From positions 1 to 28,754 of the IMG/VR virus record IMGVR_UViG_3300007510_000051: a DNA stretch of 28,754 nucleotides; one strand, given 5' to 3'. A program made the position numbers and the translations under genes. Below, piece by piece: positions 16,278 through 22,990 of this stretch. Source of the stretch: a virus. The notes under the pieces are model-generated. The model was given only the letters and a program-made list of their open reading frames with translations, was not told the origin of the DNA and ran no database searches. Position 1 is the first letter of the stretch. Each line of letters starts with the position of its first letter.

Positions 16278-17660
16278 ATGGAAAAGTCTAAAAAATGGAA
16301 GACGTTGGTTCAAGTTTCTAAAGAAGCCAATAGTTTTTCTGGTAAAAAGGGTGATAAGTTTGATGGAAGAGGATACTTCCCAAACAAAAATGCTAAATTG
16401 GCTAATGAAGTAGAAGAAAAAGCTAAAGCAAAAGTACAAGGTAGTGCAATAAAACCTAAAAGAATTAAGAGTGTATATGAAGACTATGAAGAAGAAGTTC
16501 TTGAAAAACAAATTGGAAATGGAATGACAAGTGTTCCATCAAAGATGAAAAAACATAAAGTTGATAGTACACAACAAAGTGGAGCTGGAATTAAATATAT
16601 AAATCCAGATAATAATTATAAACAAATTTTTGGAGAAAGTAAAATGAAAAAATCTCAATTTAAATATATGATAAAACAAATGATAGGTGAAATTTTAGAA
16701 GGAAAAGGTAAAGCTCCTGGTTCCAAATCTGCTGGTGGGGCTTCACCAGCTCTACCTGGTGGAATATCTAAAGGTGGATATACATTACGGTCTTATACTT
16801 CATTAGGTGGTGATGCTGGTGAAAGAGCAGGTTCAGAAAGAGGTTGGAAAGGTGGAAATGTTGGGTCAAGAAAATCGTTTAGAACTACTAAAGCTTCTGC
16901 ACTAGCGTCTATAATAAAAGGTCAGAACTTAGGTAAAATTGATGCTTGGAGAACGGATGCATTAACTGATAAGAGAGCAATTATCGGAAAATCTAAATAC
17001 CAAGGTACAAGAACTCCAGGTGGTAGAGGAACTAAACAAAAAGCTGTTAGTGGTACACTTGACAATCTAGCTTCAATACGTGCGTCTGATGATGTTAAAA
17101 GAAAATCCCAAGGTGGAAGGTCAACCGCATTAGGTGGTGCTAAAATGAAGGTGAGTGCTTCTTACATCAACCAAAAGTCTGCTGCTAAAAGTGCTTATAA
17201 CTCGGCAATAAATGCTGAGATTACGGCTCTACAAACTCTTCAAGCTGCTTATATAAAAGGTGGTGGTCAGACAATTGAAAAAACTTATGTAGCTATACAA
17301 AATTTAATTGATGATTTAGGATATAAAAAAGAAGAATATGCATTAAGATGGGATTTCGCGACAGCGGCTTATAATGGTAATACAACTGCTATGAATAACG
17401 CTCGTACAAATATAGAATCTAAAAGAGATACAATAAAGAAGAGAGCTAAGTCTGTCGGAGAAGACCCGGCCGGGTCTATCGGTGGAAGAACTCAAGAATG
17501 GGAAAGAGGTATCAAAGTGAGAGAAGGTGATAAAGTTACCGATGGAAAACAAACTTATCAAGCTACCATACCTAAAGGAGCAAGAGACCATGAATGGATG
17601 TGGTCTAATATACCACCTGCCGAATCAATGCGAGACGGCTTCTGGCAACCATCAAAATAA
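16278..17660 (+). CDS. Two-part protein; C-terminal 338 residues are a paralogue of the next gene
   Basis: A 460-residue frame. The ATG at 16278 has no ribosome site. An internal ATG at 16644 (residue 123) has a good GGAG site 8 nt upstream and opens with MKKSQFKYMIKQMIGEILEG, a capsid-targeting-type leader with ILE-G ending at residue 20, so a 338-residue product starting there is likely. The upstream 122 residues are protein-like and charged. From about residue 205 the sequence aligns by eye with the next gene (AWRTDALTDKRAIIGKSKYQ, VSASYINQKSAAKSAYN, YVAIQNLIDDLGYKKEEYAL). The last 50 residues (WERGIKVREGDKVTDGKQTY) look like a small added beta domain. The function is unknown; an internal head protein is inferred. 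Confidence 0.62.
   Translation: MEKSKKWKTLVQVSKEANSFSGKKGDKFDGRGYFPNKNAKLANEVEEKAKAKVQGSAIKPKRIKSVYEDYEEEVLEKQIGNGMTSVPSKMKKHKVDSTQQSGAGIKYINPDNNYKQIFGESKMKKSQFKYMIKQMIGEILEGKGKAPGSKSAGGASPALPGGISKGGYTLRSYTSLGGDAGERAGSERGWKGGNVGSRKSFRTTKASALASIIKGQNLGKIDAWRTDALTDKRAIIGKSKYQGTRTPGGRGTKQKAVSGTLDNLASIRASDDVKRKSQGGRSTALGGAKMKVSASYINQKSAAKSAYNSAINAEITALQTLQAAYIKGGGQTIEKTYVAIQNLIDDLGYKKEEYALRWDFATAAYNGNTTAMNNARTNIESKRDTIKKRAKSVGEDPAGSIGGRTQEWERGIKVREGDKVTDGKQTYQATIPKGARDHEWMWSNIPPAESMRDGFWQPSK
16632..16635 (+). promoter_or_regulatory. Internal ribosome binding site for a nested start at 16644
   Basis: GGAG is followed after 8 nt by an in-frame ATG. The downstream N-terminus matches the start of the next, paralogous gene, supporting real initiation here. 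Confidence 0.55.
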
Positions 17661-17673
17661 AGGTAAAAAAATA

Positions 17674-18387
17674 ATGAACCAAACTGATATTAGAAAAATA
17701 ATTAAAGAATGTATTCGTGAACTTATGGAAGCACCAGTTTCCAAAGGTGGTCATCCCGTTCAAGATTACTCTAAAGTAGCTGGTGGTGAAACAGGTCAAA
17801 GAAAACAAGATAAAGGTTTATTTGACTTAGCAACCAAGGTTTCGAAAGGAATAACAAGTTCTGATATAGATGGATGGAGACATCAAGCTTTGTTGAGTGG
17901 TGATAAATTTATTGTACCTAAATCCAAATATCAGAAACAACAAACTAAAACAAAATCTGTTAGTGCTAATATAGATAGTTTAGCGGCTATTAGGGGTAAA
18001 GAAGACCAAGAAAGACGTGCAACTGGTGGTAGAGTTGGATACACTAAAGTTTCTGCAACATATATCAATAACCAATCTAATGCTAAAGCTACATATAATA
18101 AAGCAATAGATGATGAGATAAAAAGATTGGGTGCATTACAATCACAAACAAAAGCTGGTGATAAAAATTATGTTGCATTACAAAATTTAATAGAAGATTT
18201 AGAAATAAGAAAAGAAGAATACTCATTAAAGTGGGAATTTGTTACGGCGGCGTTCAATAATGATGAAAATAAGATGAATAATGTTCGGTCTGATATACAA
18301 GCCAAAAGAGATGAGAGATTAAAACGAGCCAAGTCAGTTGGTACTGACCCAAAGGGTGAAGAAGGAAAAGAACAACCCAAAAAATAG
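17674..18387 (+). CDS. Paralogue of the preceding gene, with capsid-targeting-type leader
   Basis: A 237-residue product. I chose the ATG at 17674 because AAAGG lies just upstream and the previous stop is at 17658-17660; the longer in-frame extension would run back into that gene. Residues 1-20 (MNQTDIRKIIKECIRELMEA) give LME-A at 17-20. The rest parallels the preceding protein: GWRHQALLSGDKFIVPKSKY, SANIDSLAAIRG, VSATYINNQSNAKATYN, YVALQNLIEDLEIRKEEYSL and a final KRAKSVGTDPKG. It lacks the extra C-terminal beta segment of its partner. Mostly helical and basic, with no enzyme motif. Inferred internal or head-core protein. Confidence 0.7.
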   Translation: MNQTDIRKIIKECIRELMEAPVSKGGHPVQDYSKVAGGETGQRKQDKGLFDLATKVSKGITSSDIDGWRHQALLSGDKFIVPKSKYQKQQTKTKSVSANIDSLAAIRGKEDQERRATGGRVGYTKVSATYINNQSNAKATYNKAIDDEIKRLGALQSQTKAGDKNYVALQNLIEDLEIRKEEYSLKWEFVTAAFNNDENKMNNVRSDIQAKRDERLKRAKSVGTDPKGEEGKEQPKK

Positions 18388-18397
18388 GGGATTTACA

Positions 18398-19051
18398 ATG
18401 AAAAAGAAAGTATTAAAAGAATTTTTTATGGCAGGTGGTGTAGTCACTGGAAAGCCATTTAAGGTGAATGACGAAGTTCGTGGTTCTGGTATTAAATTAT
18501 CGTCCTTGGTCAAGGAAGGAAACCCAGAGTCTTGGTCTGAATCAGAAGCAACTATTAATGTTAATCGTTTTCTTGAAGACGTTAAGAATTATGGTCATAT
18601 AGGTAAAGATATTTATAGAGAAACAAATTTAAAAGACATAGCTCTTAAACTATCAGAAATTGTTGAGTCTGCAAAGATTCATACTATGAATGAAACTGAT
18701 GATTGGTTTGATAGAGTGTCGGTAAAACGAAATATGAAAGAACTTGGTGGTTTAGCTACTCAATTTGTTAAAGCTGCGAAAGAATCAAATTTAATGCAAC
18801 GTAGAATGGAAACTCTTTATGAAGATATGGGTAACATTTTAAGTAGATATTACGAAATAGAGGATTCTAATACTTTAAGTGAAGCTGATGTAAAAGACTT
18901 AGATAAACCAGAGAGTGGTGACAAAGAAGCATATCAGAAATTCTTTCAAGCGGCTATGAAGAAGTTTGGTGTTGATTCACCAGATGAACTTAGTGATGAA
19001 GATAAGAAAGATTTCTTTAATTGGGTAGATAAAAACTGGAAAAATTCATAA
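18398..19051 (+). CDS. Protein with conserved C-terminal FF...VDKNWK motif
   Basis: A 217-residue product starting at the ATG at 18398, which has AGGGG 7 nt upstream; a longer frame upstream overlaps the previous gene and is not needed. The N-terminus (MKKKVLKEFFMAGGVVTGKP) is leader-like but its LKE site is early (residues 6-8), so cleavage is less certain. Residues 80-170 are helical. The C-terminus has AYQKFFQAAMKKFGVDSPDE followed by DFFNWVDKNWK, a pattern I know from uncharacterised T4-like head-cluster proteins. It is coupled to the next gene by TAATG. The role is unknown. Confidence 0.68.
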   Translation: MKKKVLKEFFMAGGVVTGKPFKVNDEVRGSGIKLSSLVKEGNPESWSESEATINVNRFLEDVKNYGHIGKDIYRETNLKDIALKLSEIVESAKIHTMNETDDWFDRVSVKRNMKELGGLATQFVKAAKESNLMQRRMETLYEDMGNILSRYYEIEDSNTLSEADVKDLDKPESGDKEAYQKFFQAAMKKFGVDSPDELSDEDKKDFFNWVDKNWKNS

Positions 19052-19371
19052 TGACAAAACATTTTTTAAAAGAAAATTACGAAAGATTATTCAAAACACA
19101 ATTATCAGAATCAACTGATATATTTTTAGGAAAAGAAATACCAATTAGTAAACTTAAAAAGTTTGGTAAGATGAAAGGTAAGGTATTTTACTTAGATGGT
19201 ACGAAACAAGGTATGTTAGCAGACATTGAGGGTAAAAACGTTGTTGGTTTTAAAATAACAGCTGGAATGAGAACAGATGATGATGAGAATTTTCATACGT
19301 CACTCGAAGATTTAGCTGATGCACTAAAAATGAAACTATCAGATGACTATGGAGATTACGAACTTAGTTAA
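19051..19371 (+). CDS. Small protein with leader-like N-terminus
   Basis: A 106-residue protein coupled to the gene before it (TAATG). Residues 1-21 (MTKHFLKENYERLFKTQLSE, then S) form an amphipathic helix with LSE-S at 18-21, matching the position of the sites in neighbours. The mature part is a compact alpha/beta sequence (KVFYLDGTKQGMLADIEGKN) with an acidic C-terminus. No known domain is recognised. It lies just before the bS21 gene. Confidence 0.62.
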   Translation: MTKHFLKENYERLFKTQLSESTDIFLGKEIPISKLKKFGKMKGKVFYLDGTKQGMLADIEGKNVVGFKITAGMRTDDDENFHTSLEDLADALKMKLSDDYGDYELS

Positions 19372-19392
19372 AAAAAGAAAAGTAGGTTTTAT

Positions 19393-19599
19393 ATGGCAAT
19401 AAAGGTAGATGTAAGAGATAATAAGATAGAGTTCGCTCTACGAAAGTTTAAGAAAAAAGTAAAAGAGTCTGGGTTATTACTCGAATTGAGAGAAAGGGAG
19501 TTCTATAAGAAGCCTTCTCATATAAAAAGACTCAAAAAATCTAAGGCAAAACTTAGAATTAAATATGATAAGTTAAGAATGGAACGGGAAAAAACCTGA
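19393..19599 (+). CDS. rpsU: Ribosomal protein bS21 homologue
   Basis: A 68-residue protein, the usual length for bS21. The family signature is clear: IEFALRKFKKKV (12-23), SGLLLELREREFYKKPS (26-42), then a basic Lys/Arg tail. In bacteria bS21 binds the 30S platform near the anti-Shine-Dalgarno region of 16S rRNA and helps initiation. Phage copies are known from marine T4-like phages and large metagenomic phages and are thought to bias host ribosomes towards phage mRNA. Here it lies within the head gene cluster, directly before the scaffold and capsid genes. AGTAGG precedes the ATG. It uses AT-rich codons like its neighbours, with no sign of recent transfer. Confidence 0.9.
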   Translation: MAIKVDVRDNKIEFALRKFKKKVKESGLLLELREREFYKKPSHIKRLKKSKAKLRIKYDKLRMEREKT

Positions 19600-19625
19600 A
19601 GGGGGTTTGAACGTTTTACTTTTTT
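19592..19625 (+). terminator. Possible weak terminator after bS21
   Basis: AAACC and GGTTT can pair across a 7-nt loop that includes the bS21 stop codon, followed by a T-rich run (TTTTACTTTTTT). The stem is short, so this may be a partial terminator or an RNA processing feature. Confidence 0.35.
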
Positions 19626-19631
19626 AGCTGA

Positions 19632-19639
19632 TATTTATA
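19632..19639 (+). promoter_or_regulatory. Candidate phage late promoter (TATTTATA) before scaffold and capsid genes
   Basis: GATATTTATATAAAAATC lies in the largest gap (156 nt). The ATG of the scaffold gene is 116 nt downstream, so a transcript from here would carry a long leader starting close to the first stem-loop at 19651. Confidence 0.55.
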
Positions 19640-19650
19640 TAAAAATCAAA

Positions 19651-19730
19651 TACACCATTTTACCATGCCTGGTAAGTCCTGATATGGTGTACTGAAGATA
19701 GTTCAGTATTATTGTTCCTAAATAACAATA
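19651..19730 (+). promoter_or_regulatory. Structured 5' leader of the scaffold-capsid mRNA
   Basis: Three successive perfect inverted repeats are visible. TACACCAT (19651-19658) pairs with ATGGTGTA (19684-19691) and encloses TTACCA / TGGTAA (19660-19665 / 19670-19675) with a TGCC loop. CTGAA / TTCAG (19692-19696 / 19702-19706) has loop GATAG. TATTGTT / AACAATA (19710-19716 / 19724-19730) has loop CCTAAAT. The ribosome site GGAG at 19744-19747 is left unpaired. No poly-T follows the hairpins, so they are not terminators. A role in mRNA stability or translational control is inferred. Confidence 0.6.
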
Positions 19731-19755
19731 GAATCCTTTAATTTGGAGAATTAAA

Positions 19756-20805
19756 ATGGACGACCTTTTGAAAAATGCAATCGCAGATGCAAAAGCAGTT
19801 CGTGAGACCGCGTTGGAAAACGCCAAAGTAGCTTTACAAGAAGCCTTTACTCCAAGACTAAATCAAATGCTTTCACAAAAGATTCAGAATGAAGTCGAAG
19901 ACGAATTAGAAGATGATGAATTTTATGATGAAGAAGACGAAGAAGCTGAAGAAGAAGAAGCAGAAGCTGAAGACGCTGTAGAAGATGAAGCTGAAATAGA
20001 TGCTGAAGAAGGTGCAGAAGAAGAAGCTGAAGAAGCTGGTGAAGAAGAAGCTGAAGAAGCCGAAGAAGAACCAGAAGCTGAAGAAGGTGATGAAGAAGAA
20101 GCAGGTGATGAAGAAGATGACGACCTTGACCTTGAAGCAGTTCTGAGAGAATTAGAATCAGACCTGACTGAAGAGGAAGAGGAAGATGAATTCGCTTCAC
20201 CTGAAGAAGAAGACGAAGTTGACCTTGGTGATGCACCAGTTGACATCGCTGCTGATGATTCTGAGTTCATGCCTGAACCTGCTAATGATGAAGGTGATTT
20301 AGATTTAGATGCCGAAGCACCAGCTGATGAAGAGGGTGAAGAGGATATGGAAGAGGAACTTGACCTTGAAGAAGTGTTGAAAGCTCTACAAGAAGAAGAG
20401 GAAGAAGAGGAAGAAGAAGTGGATGAAATTACTCAACTTAAATCTGAACTTGGAGAACATCGCGAAGTAGTTAAGTATCTACGGTCTAAATTAAATGAGG
20501 TCAATCTACTCAATGCTAAACTCTTGTTTACTAACAAGTTGTTCAGGAATCATTCTATGACTAATGAACAGAAAATTAAAGTCATTGAGCAGTTTGATAG
20601 AGCAAAGAATCTACGTGAAGTTAAGTTGGTATTTTCAACTATAGCTGAATCGTTTGGTTCTTCTGCTAAAAAATCTGTAAATGAGAACAAAGGTTCAGCT
20701 TCTAAAGCTGTTGCTTCTACAAAACCTAAAACCGAAACTAAAGAAGTTTTGGCTGAAGGTTCTGAGTTGAAGAACAGATTTCAGAAACTAGCTAAAATTC
20801 TTTAA
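19756..20805 (+). CDS. gp22: Prohead core scaffolding protein (gp22-like)
   Basis: A 349-residue protein. The N-terminal helix (1-42) contains KVALQEAFTPRL with a candidate protease site LQE-A at 27-30. Residues about 46-220 are an extreme Glu/Asp/Ala-rich stretch. The C-terminal domain has KYLRSKLNEVNLLNAKLLFT followed by NEQKIKVIEQFDRAKNLREV, characteristic of gp22 scaffolds in T4-like marine phages. In T4 this protein forms the core around which gp23 assembles and is then digested by gp21. The acidic insert is much longer than I would expect from T4 gp22 (269 aa in total). It lies directly before the capsid gene, has a GGAG site, and its ATG is preceded by a structured leader. Confidence 0.9.
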   Translation: MDDLLKNAIADAKAVRETALENAKVALQEAFTPRLNQMLSQKIQNEVEDELEDDEFYDEEDEEAEEEEAEAEDAVEDEAEIDAEEGAEEEAEEAGEEEAEEAEEEPEAEEGDEEEAGDEEDDDLDLEAVLRELESDLTEEEEEDEFASPEEEDEVDLGDAPVDIAADDSEFMPEPANDEGDLDLDAEAPADEEGEEDMEEELDLEEVLKALQEEEEEEEEEVDEITQLKSELGEHREVVKYLRSKLNEVNLLNAKLLFTNKLFRNHSMTNEQKIKVIEQFDRAKNLREVKLVFSTIAESFGSSAKKSVNENKGSASKAVASTKPKTETKEVLAEGSELKNRFQKLAKIL

Positions 20806-20829
20806 TAACAACCGTTTAGGAGAAATTAA

Positions 20830-22440
20830 ATGTCTAAAAATAGTAATTTAAAATCTATTGAAGGCCTTATGGATGGCTATAATCCATATCAGGAACGGTT
20901 AGAGGAAACTCGTAAGTTAGTAGGAAAGTGGGAGCCCACTGGATTACTCGAAGGAATAGATTCCGAAACTAAAGTCATGAGTATGGCTACTCTTTTGGAA
21001 AACCAAGCTCGTCAGTTAATTGATGAGTCTTCTAAAACAAGCACAACTGCTAACTCTGAAGAGTGGAGTGGTGTTGCTCTTCCTTTGGTACGTAGGATTT
21101 TTGGTGAATTAGCTGCACAAGATTTCGTATCTGTTCAGCCAATGAACCTTCCTTCAGGACTTATTTTTTACCTTGATTTCAAATATGGTACCGCACAACC
21201 AGGTCACACTCAAAACTCAGATGTTCATGGTAACACTTCTGGTTCTGATGCTGACGCTTCTGGTGGTCTATATGGGGCAGGTAAATTTGGATATTCAATC
21301 AACGAATCTGTTGCAACAATAACAAGCTATAGTTCAGCTTCTGTTGTATGGGGTGATGTTGATTTCGAACCATCTTTGAGTTCTTCTCTTGATAACCTGA
21401 GAAAAGTTACTGTCGCTCTTGCGGACGATGGTATGACAAATCCAGATTTCGATGGCGTTAGAGCTTTTGAAATTTCTGGTTCATCAACCGCGGCTATCGC
21501 TGACTACTATCCTGCTTACTCAAGTTGGGATGGTTCAAACTGGAACTTTGTTGTAAAGACTTCTGGTGCGTACGAAGTTGATGGAAATATCTATGTGAAG
21601 TATCACAAAGCACCAACCGATGTTACTCGTGGTGATTTTGAAGATTCTTCACCAACCGAACCAGCAACGGATATTGGTATTCCAGAAATAGATATCCAAA
21701 TGAAATCTATTCCGATTGTTGCAAAAACTCGTAAATTGAAAGCTGTATGGACTCCTGAGTTAGCTCAAGACCTTAACGCTTATCATTCTGTTGACGCAGA
21801 AGCTGAGTTAACTGCAATGTTATCTGAGTACATTTCAATGGAAATTGATTTGGAAATCCTTGATATGTTGATGGGTAATGCTAATGCTAAAACAGAACGT
21901 TGGTCTGCTAGAGTAGGATATGAGTATAATTCTTCTACCGCTCTTTTCGCAGAATCATCTGCTAATGCATCAGCTTATGTAAAAGGAACTTGGTTCCAGA
22001 CTCTCGGTAATAAGATACAAGCTGTATCTAATGCTATTCATCAGAAGACTCTACGTGGTGGAGCTAACTTTATGGTCGTAAGTCCTGAAGTTGCTACTAT
22101 CATTGAGTCTATCCCTGGATATGCATCTGATTCAGATGGTAATGCTGCTAATAGTTCATTCGCAATGGGTGTTCAAAAAGTTGGACTATTGAACAACCGT
22201 TTTACGGTCTACAAGAATCCATACATGCACGAGAACGTAATACTTGTTGGTTTCAGAGGAAGTAATTTCTTAGAAACTGGTGCTGTATACGCTCCGTATG
22301 TACCACTTATCATGACTCCGTTGGTCTATGACCCAACAAACTTTACGCCAAGAAAAGGTGTTATGACTCGTTATGCGAAGAAAATCGTAAGACCTGAGTT
22401 CTATGGTAAAGTTATCGTTGCTGATGTTAATTACGTTTAA
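20830..22440 (+). CDS. gp23: Major capsid protein (gp23-like)
   Basis: A 536-residue T4-type HK97-fold capsid protein. The N-terminal propeptide resembles T4 gp23: GKWEPTGLLEGI (32-43), LLENQARQLIDE (55-66). The best match for the T4 cleavage point (after residue 65 in T4) is IDE-S at 64-67. The mature part begins with VALPLVRRIFGELAAQDFVS and VQPMNLPSGLIFYLDFKYG, hallmark segments of gp23. The C-terminal part (YDPTNFTPRKGVMTRYAKK) is also typical. AGGAG lies 7 nt before the ATG. Codons are noticeably richer in C-ending forms (AAC, TTC, TAC) and CGT than in neighbours, as expected for the most abundant virion protein. A strong terminator follows. Confidence 0.96.
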   Translation: MSKNSNLKSIEGLMDGYNPYQERLEETRKLVGKWEPTGLLEGIDSETKVMSMATLLENQARQLIDESSKTSTTANSEEWSGVALPLVRRIFGELAAQDFVSVQPMNLPSGLIFYLDFKYGTAQPGHTQNSDVHGNTSGSDADASGGLYGAGKFGYSINESVATITSYSSASVVWGDVDFEPSLSSSLDNLRKVTVALADDGMTNPDFDGVRAFEISGSSTAAIADYYPAYSSWDGSNWNFVVKTSGAYEVDGNIYVKYHKAPTDVTRGDFEDSSPTEPATDIGIPEIDIQMKSIPIVAKTRKLKAVWTPELAQDLNAYHSVDAEAELTAMLSEYISMEIDLEILDMLMGNANAKTERWSARVGYEYNSSTALFAESSANASAYVKGTWFQTLGNKIQAVSNAIHQKTLRGGANFMVVSPEVATIIESIPGYASDSDGNAANSSFAMGVQKVGLLNNRFTVYKNPYMHENVILVGFRGSNFLETGAVYAPYVPLIMTPLVYDPTNFTPRKGVMTRYAKKIVRPEFYGKVIVADVNYV

Positions 22441-22469
22441 TCGTAGTTAGTATTTAGAACTGATGAAAT

Positions 22470-22506
22470 AAAAAGGGGTAATCATTTATTTGGTTACCCT
22501 TTTTTT
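22470..22506 (+). terminator. Rho-independent terminator after the major capsid protein
   Basis: AAAAAGGGGTAA (22470-22481) pairs with TTACCC plus the T-run (22494-22506): six perfect pairs GGGTAA/TTACCC, a G-T wobble and A-T pairs, with a 12-nt loop, ending in TTTTTTT. This is the clearest terminator in the window. It separates the capsid gene from the HNH gene. Confidence 0.85.
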
Positions 22507-22517
22507 GTACTATGTTA

Positions 22518-22525
22518 TATTTATA
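22518..22525 (+). promoter_or_regulatory. Candidate phage late promoter (TATTTATA) abutting the HNH gene
   Basis: TTATATTTATATGTATGG: the core ends 3 nt before the HNH ATG at 22529, just after the capsid terminator. As at 16266, there is no room for a ribosome binding site. Confidence 0.45.
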
Positions 22526-22528
22526 TGT

Positions 22529-22954
22529 ATGGAAACATACAAACAACATCCAAAATTTAAACGATATGAAATTTCTGATAGAGGAAATGTGCGTAATATT
22601 AAAACTAAACGAGTTATGAGAACTCGATTAGATAGATGTGGATATCCAAGATTAAATCTAAGATTAGAAAAAGGTGTACAACTAACAGAATCAGTTCATA
22701 GATTAGTTGCAGAAACCTTTTATGGTGAGATACCTAATGGAATGGTAGTAGACCATATTGATAGAAATAGAGAAAATGCTAATTTATCTAATTTAAGAGT
22801 GGTTACACCACAAAAAAATATGGATAATAGAATAATGATTGGTAAAGAGATACCACATATTCTATATAATTCAGGACGCAAAAGTTTTCAAGTTAATGGA
22901 ATTGAAGTAAGAGATAAAAGAGAAGCTTTAAATCTTTTTCAAAATTCTTTATAG
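22529..22954 (+). CDS. HNH homing endonuclease with NUMOD4-type N-terminus
   Basis: A 141-residue protein. The start at 22529 is chosen because a longer in-frame start at 22490 lies inside the terminator hairpin. HPKFKRYEISDRGNVRN (7-23) is a NUMOD4-type DNA-binding motif. The HNH_3 core follows: H57 in SVHRLVAETF, DHIDRN with D75-H76 and N80, then NLRVVTPQKNMDN. The C-terminal 35 residues (ILYNSGRKSFQVNGIEV) resemble an extra DNA-contact module. Such enzymes nick or cut DNA to spread their own gene. It sits between the capsid gene and the neck genes as a free-standing insertion with its own flanking signals, and lacks a visible ribosome site. Confidence 0.88.
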   Translation: METYKQHPKFKRYEISDRGNVRNIKTKRVMRTRLDRCGYPRLNLRLEKGVQLTESVHRLVAETFYGEIPNGMVVDHIDRNRENANLSNLRVVTPQKNMDNRIMIGKEIPHILYNSGRKSFQVNGIEVRDKREALNLFQNSL

Positions 22955-22982
22955 ACATATTATCCCTTTTTTTATAGCAAGA

Positions 22983-22990
22983 TATTTATT
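22983..22990 (+). promoter_or_regulatory. Candidate phage late promoter (TATTTATT variant) before the neck gene
   Basis: GATATTTATTATTG matches the recurrent core at seven of eight positions, 40 nt upstream of the neck gene ATG in the 76-nt gap. It would restart transcription after the HNH gene. Confidence 0.4.

Noticed and set aside
17527-17673. Longer upstream start for the gene at 17674
   Set aside because: It would overlap the previous gene by over 130 nt; the ATG at 17674 has a ribosome site and gives the leader typical of the neighbourhood. The same argument removes the 18338 start in favour of 18398.
19847-20270. Two minus-strand frames (Leu/His-rich and Ser-rich) opposite the scaffold gene
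   Set aside because: They mirror the GAA/GAT-rich acidic stretch of the scaffold gene; low complexity and no initiation signals.
22490-22528. Upstream in-frame ATG for the HNH gene
   Set aside because: It lies inside the loop of the capsid terminator and adds only hydrophobic residues not found in the family; the ATG at 22529 starts right before the NUMOD4 motif.
22958-22982. T-run after the HNH gene (CCCTTTTTTTATAG) as a terminator
   Set aside because: No convincing stem precedes the T-run, so I did not call it.
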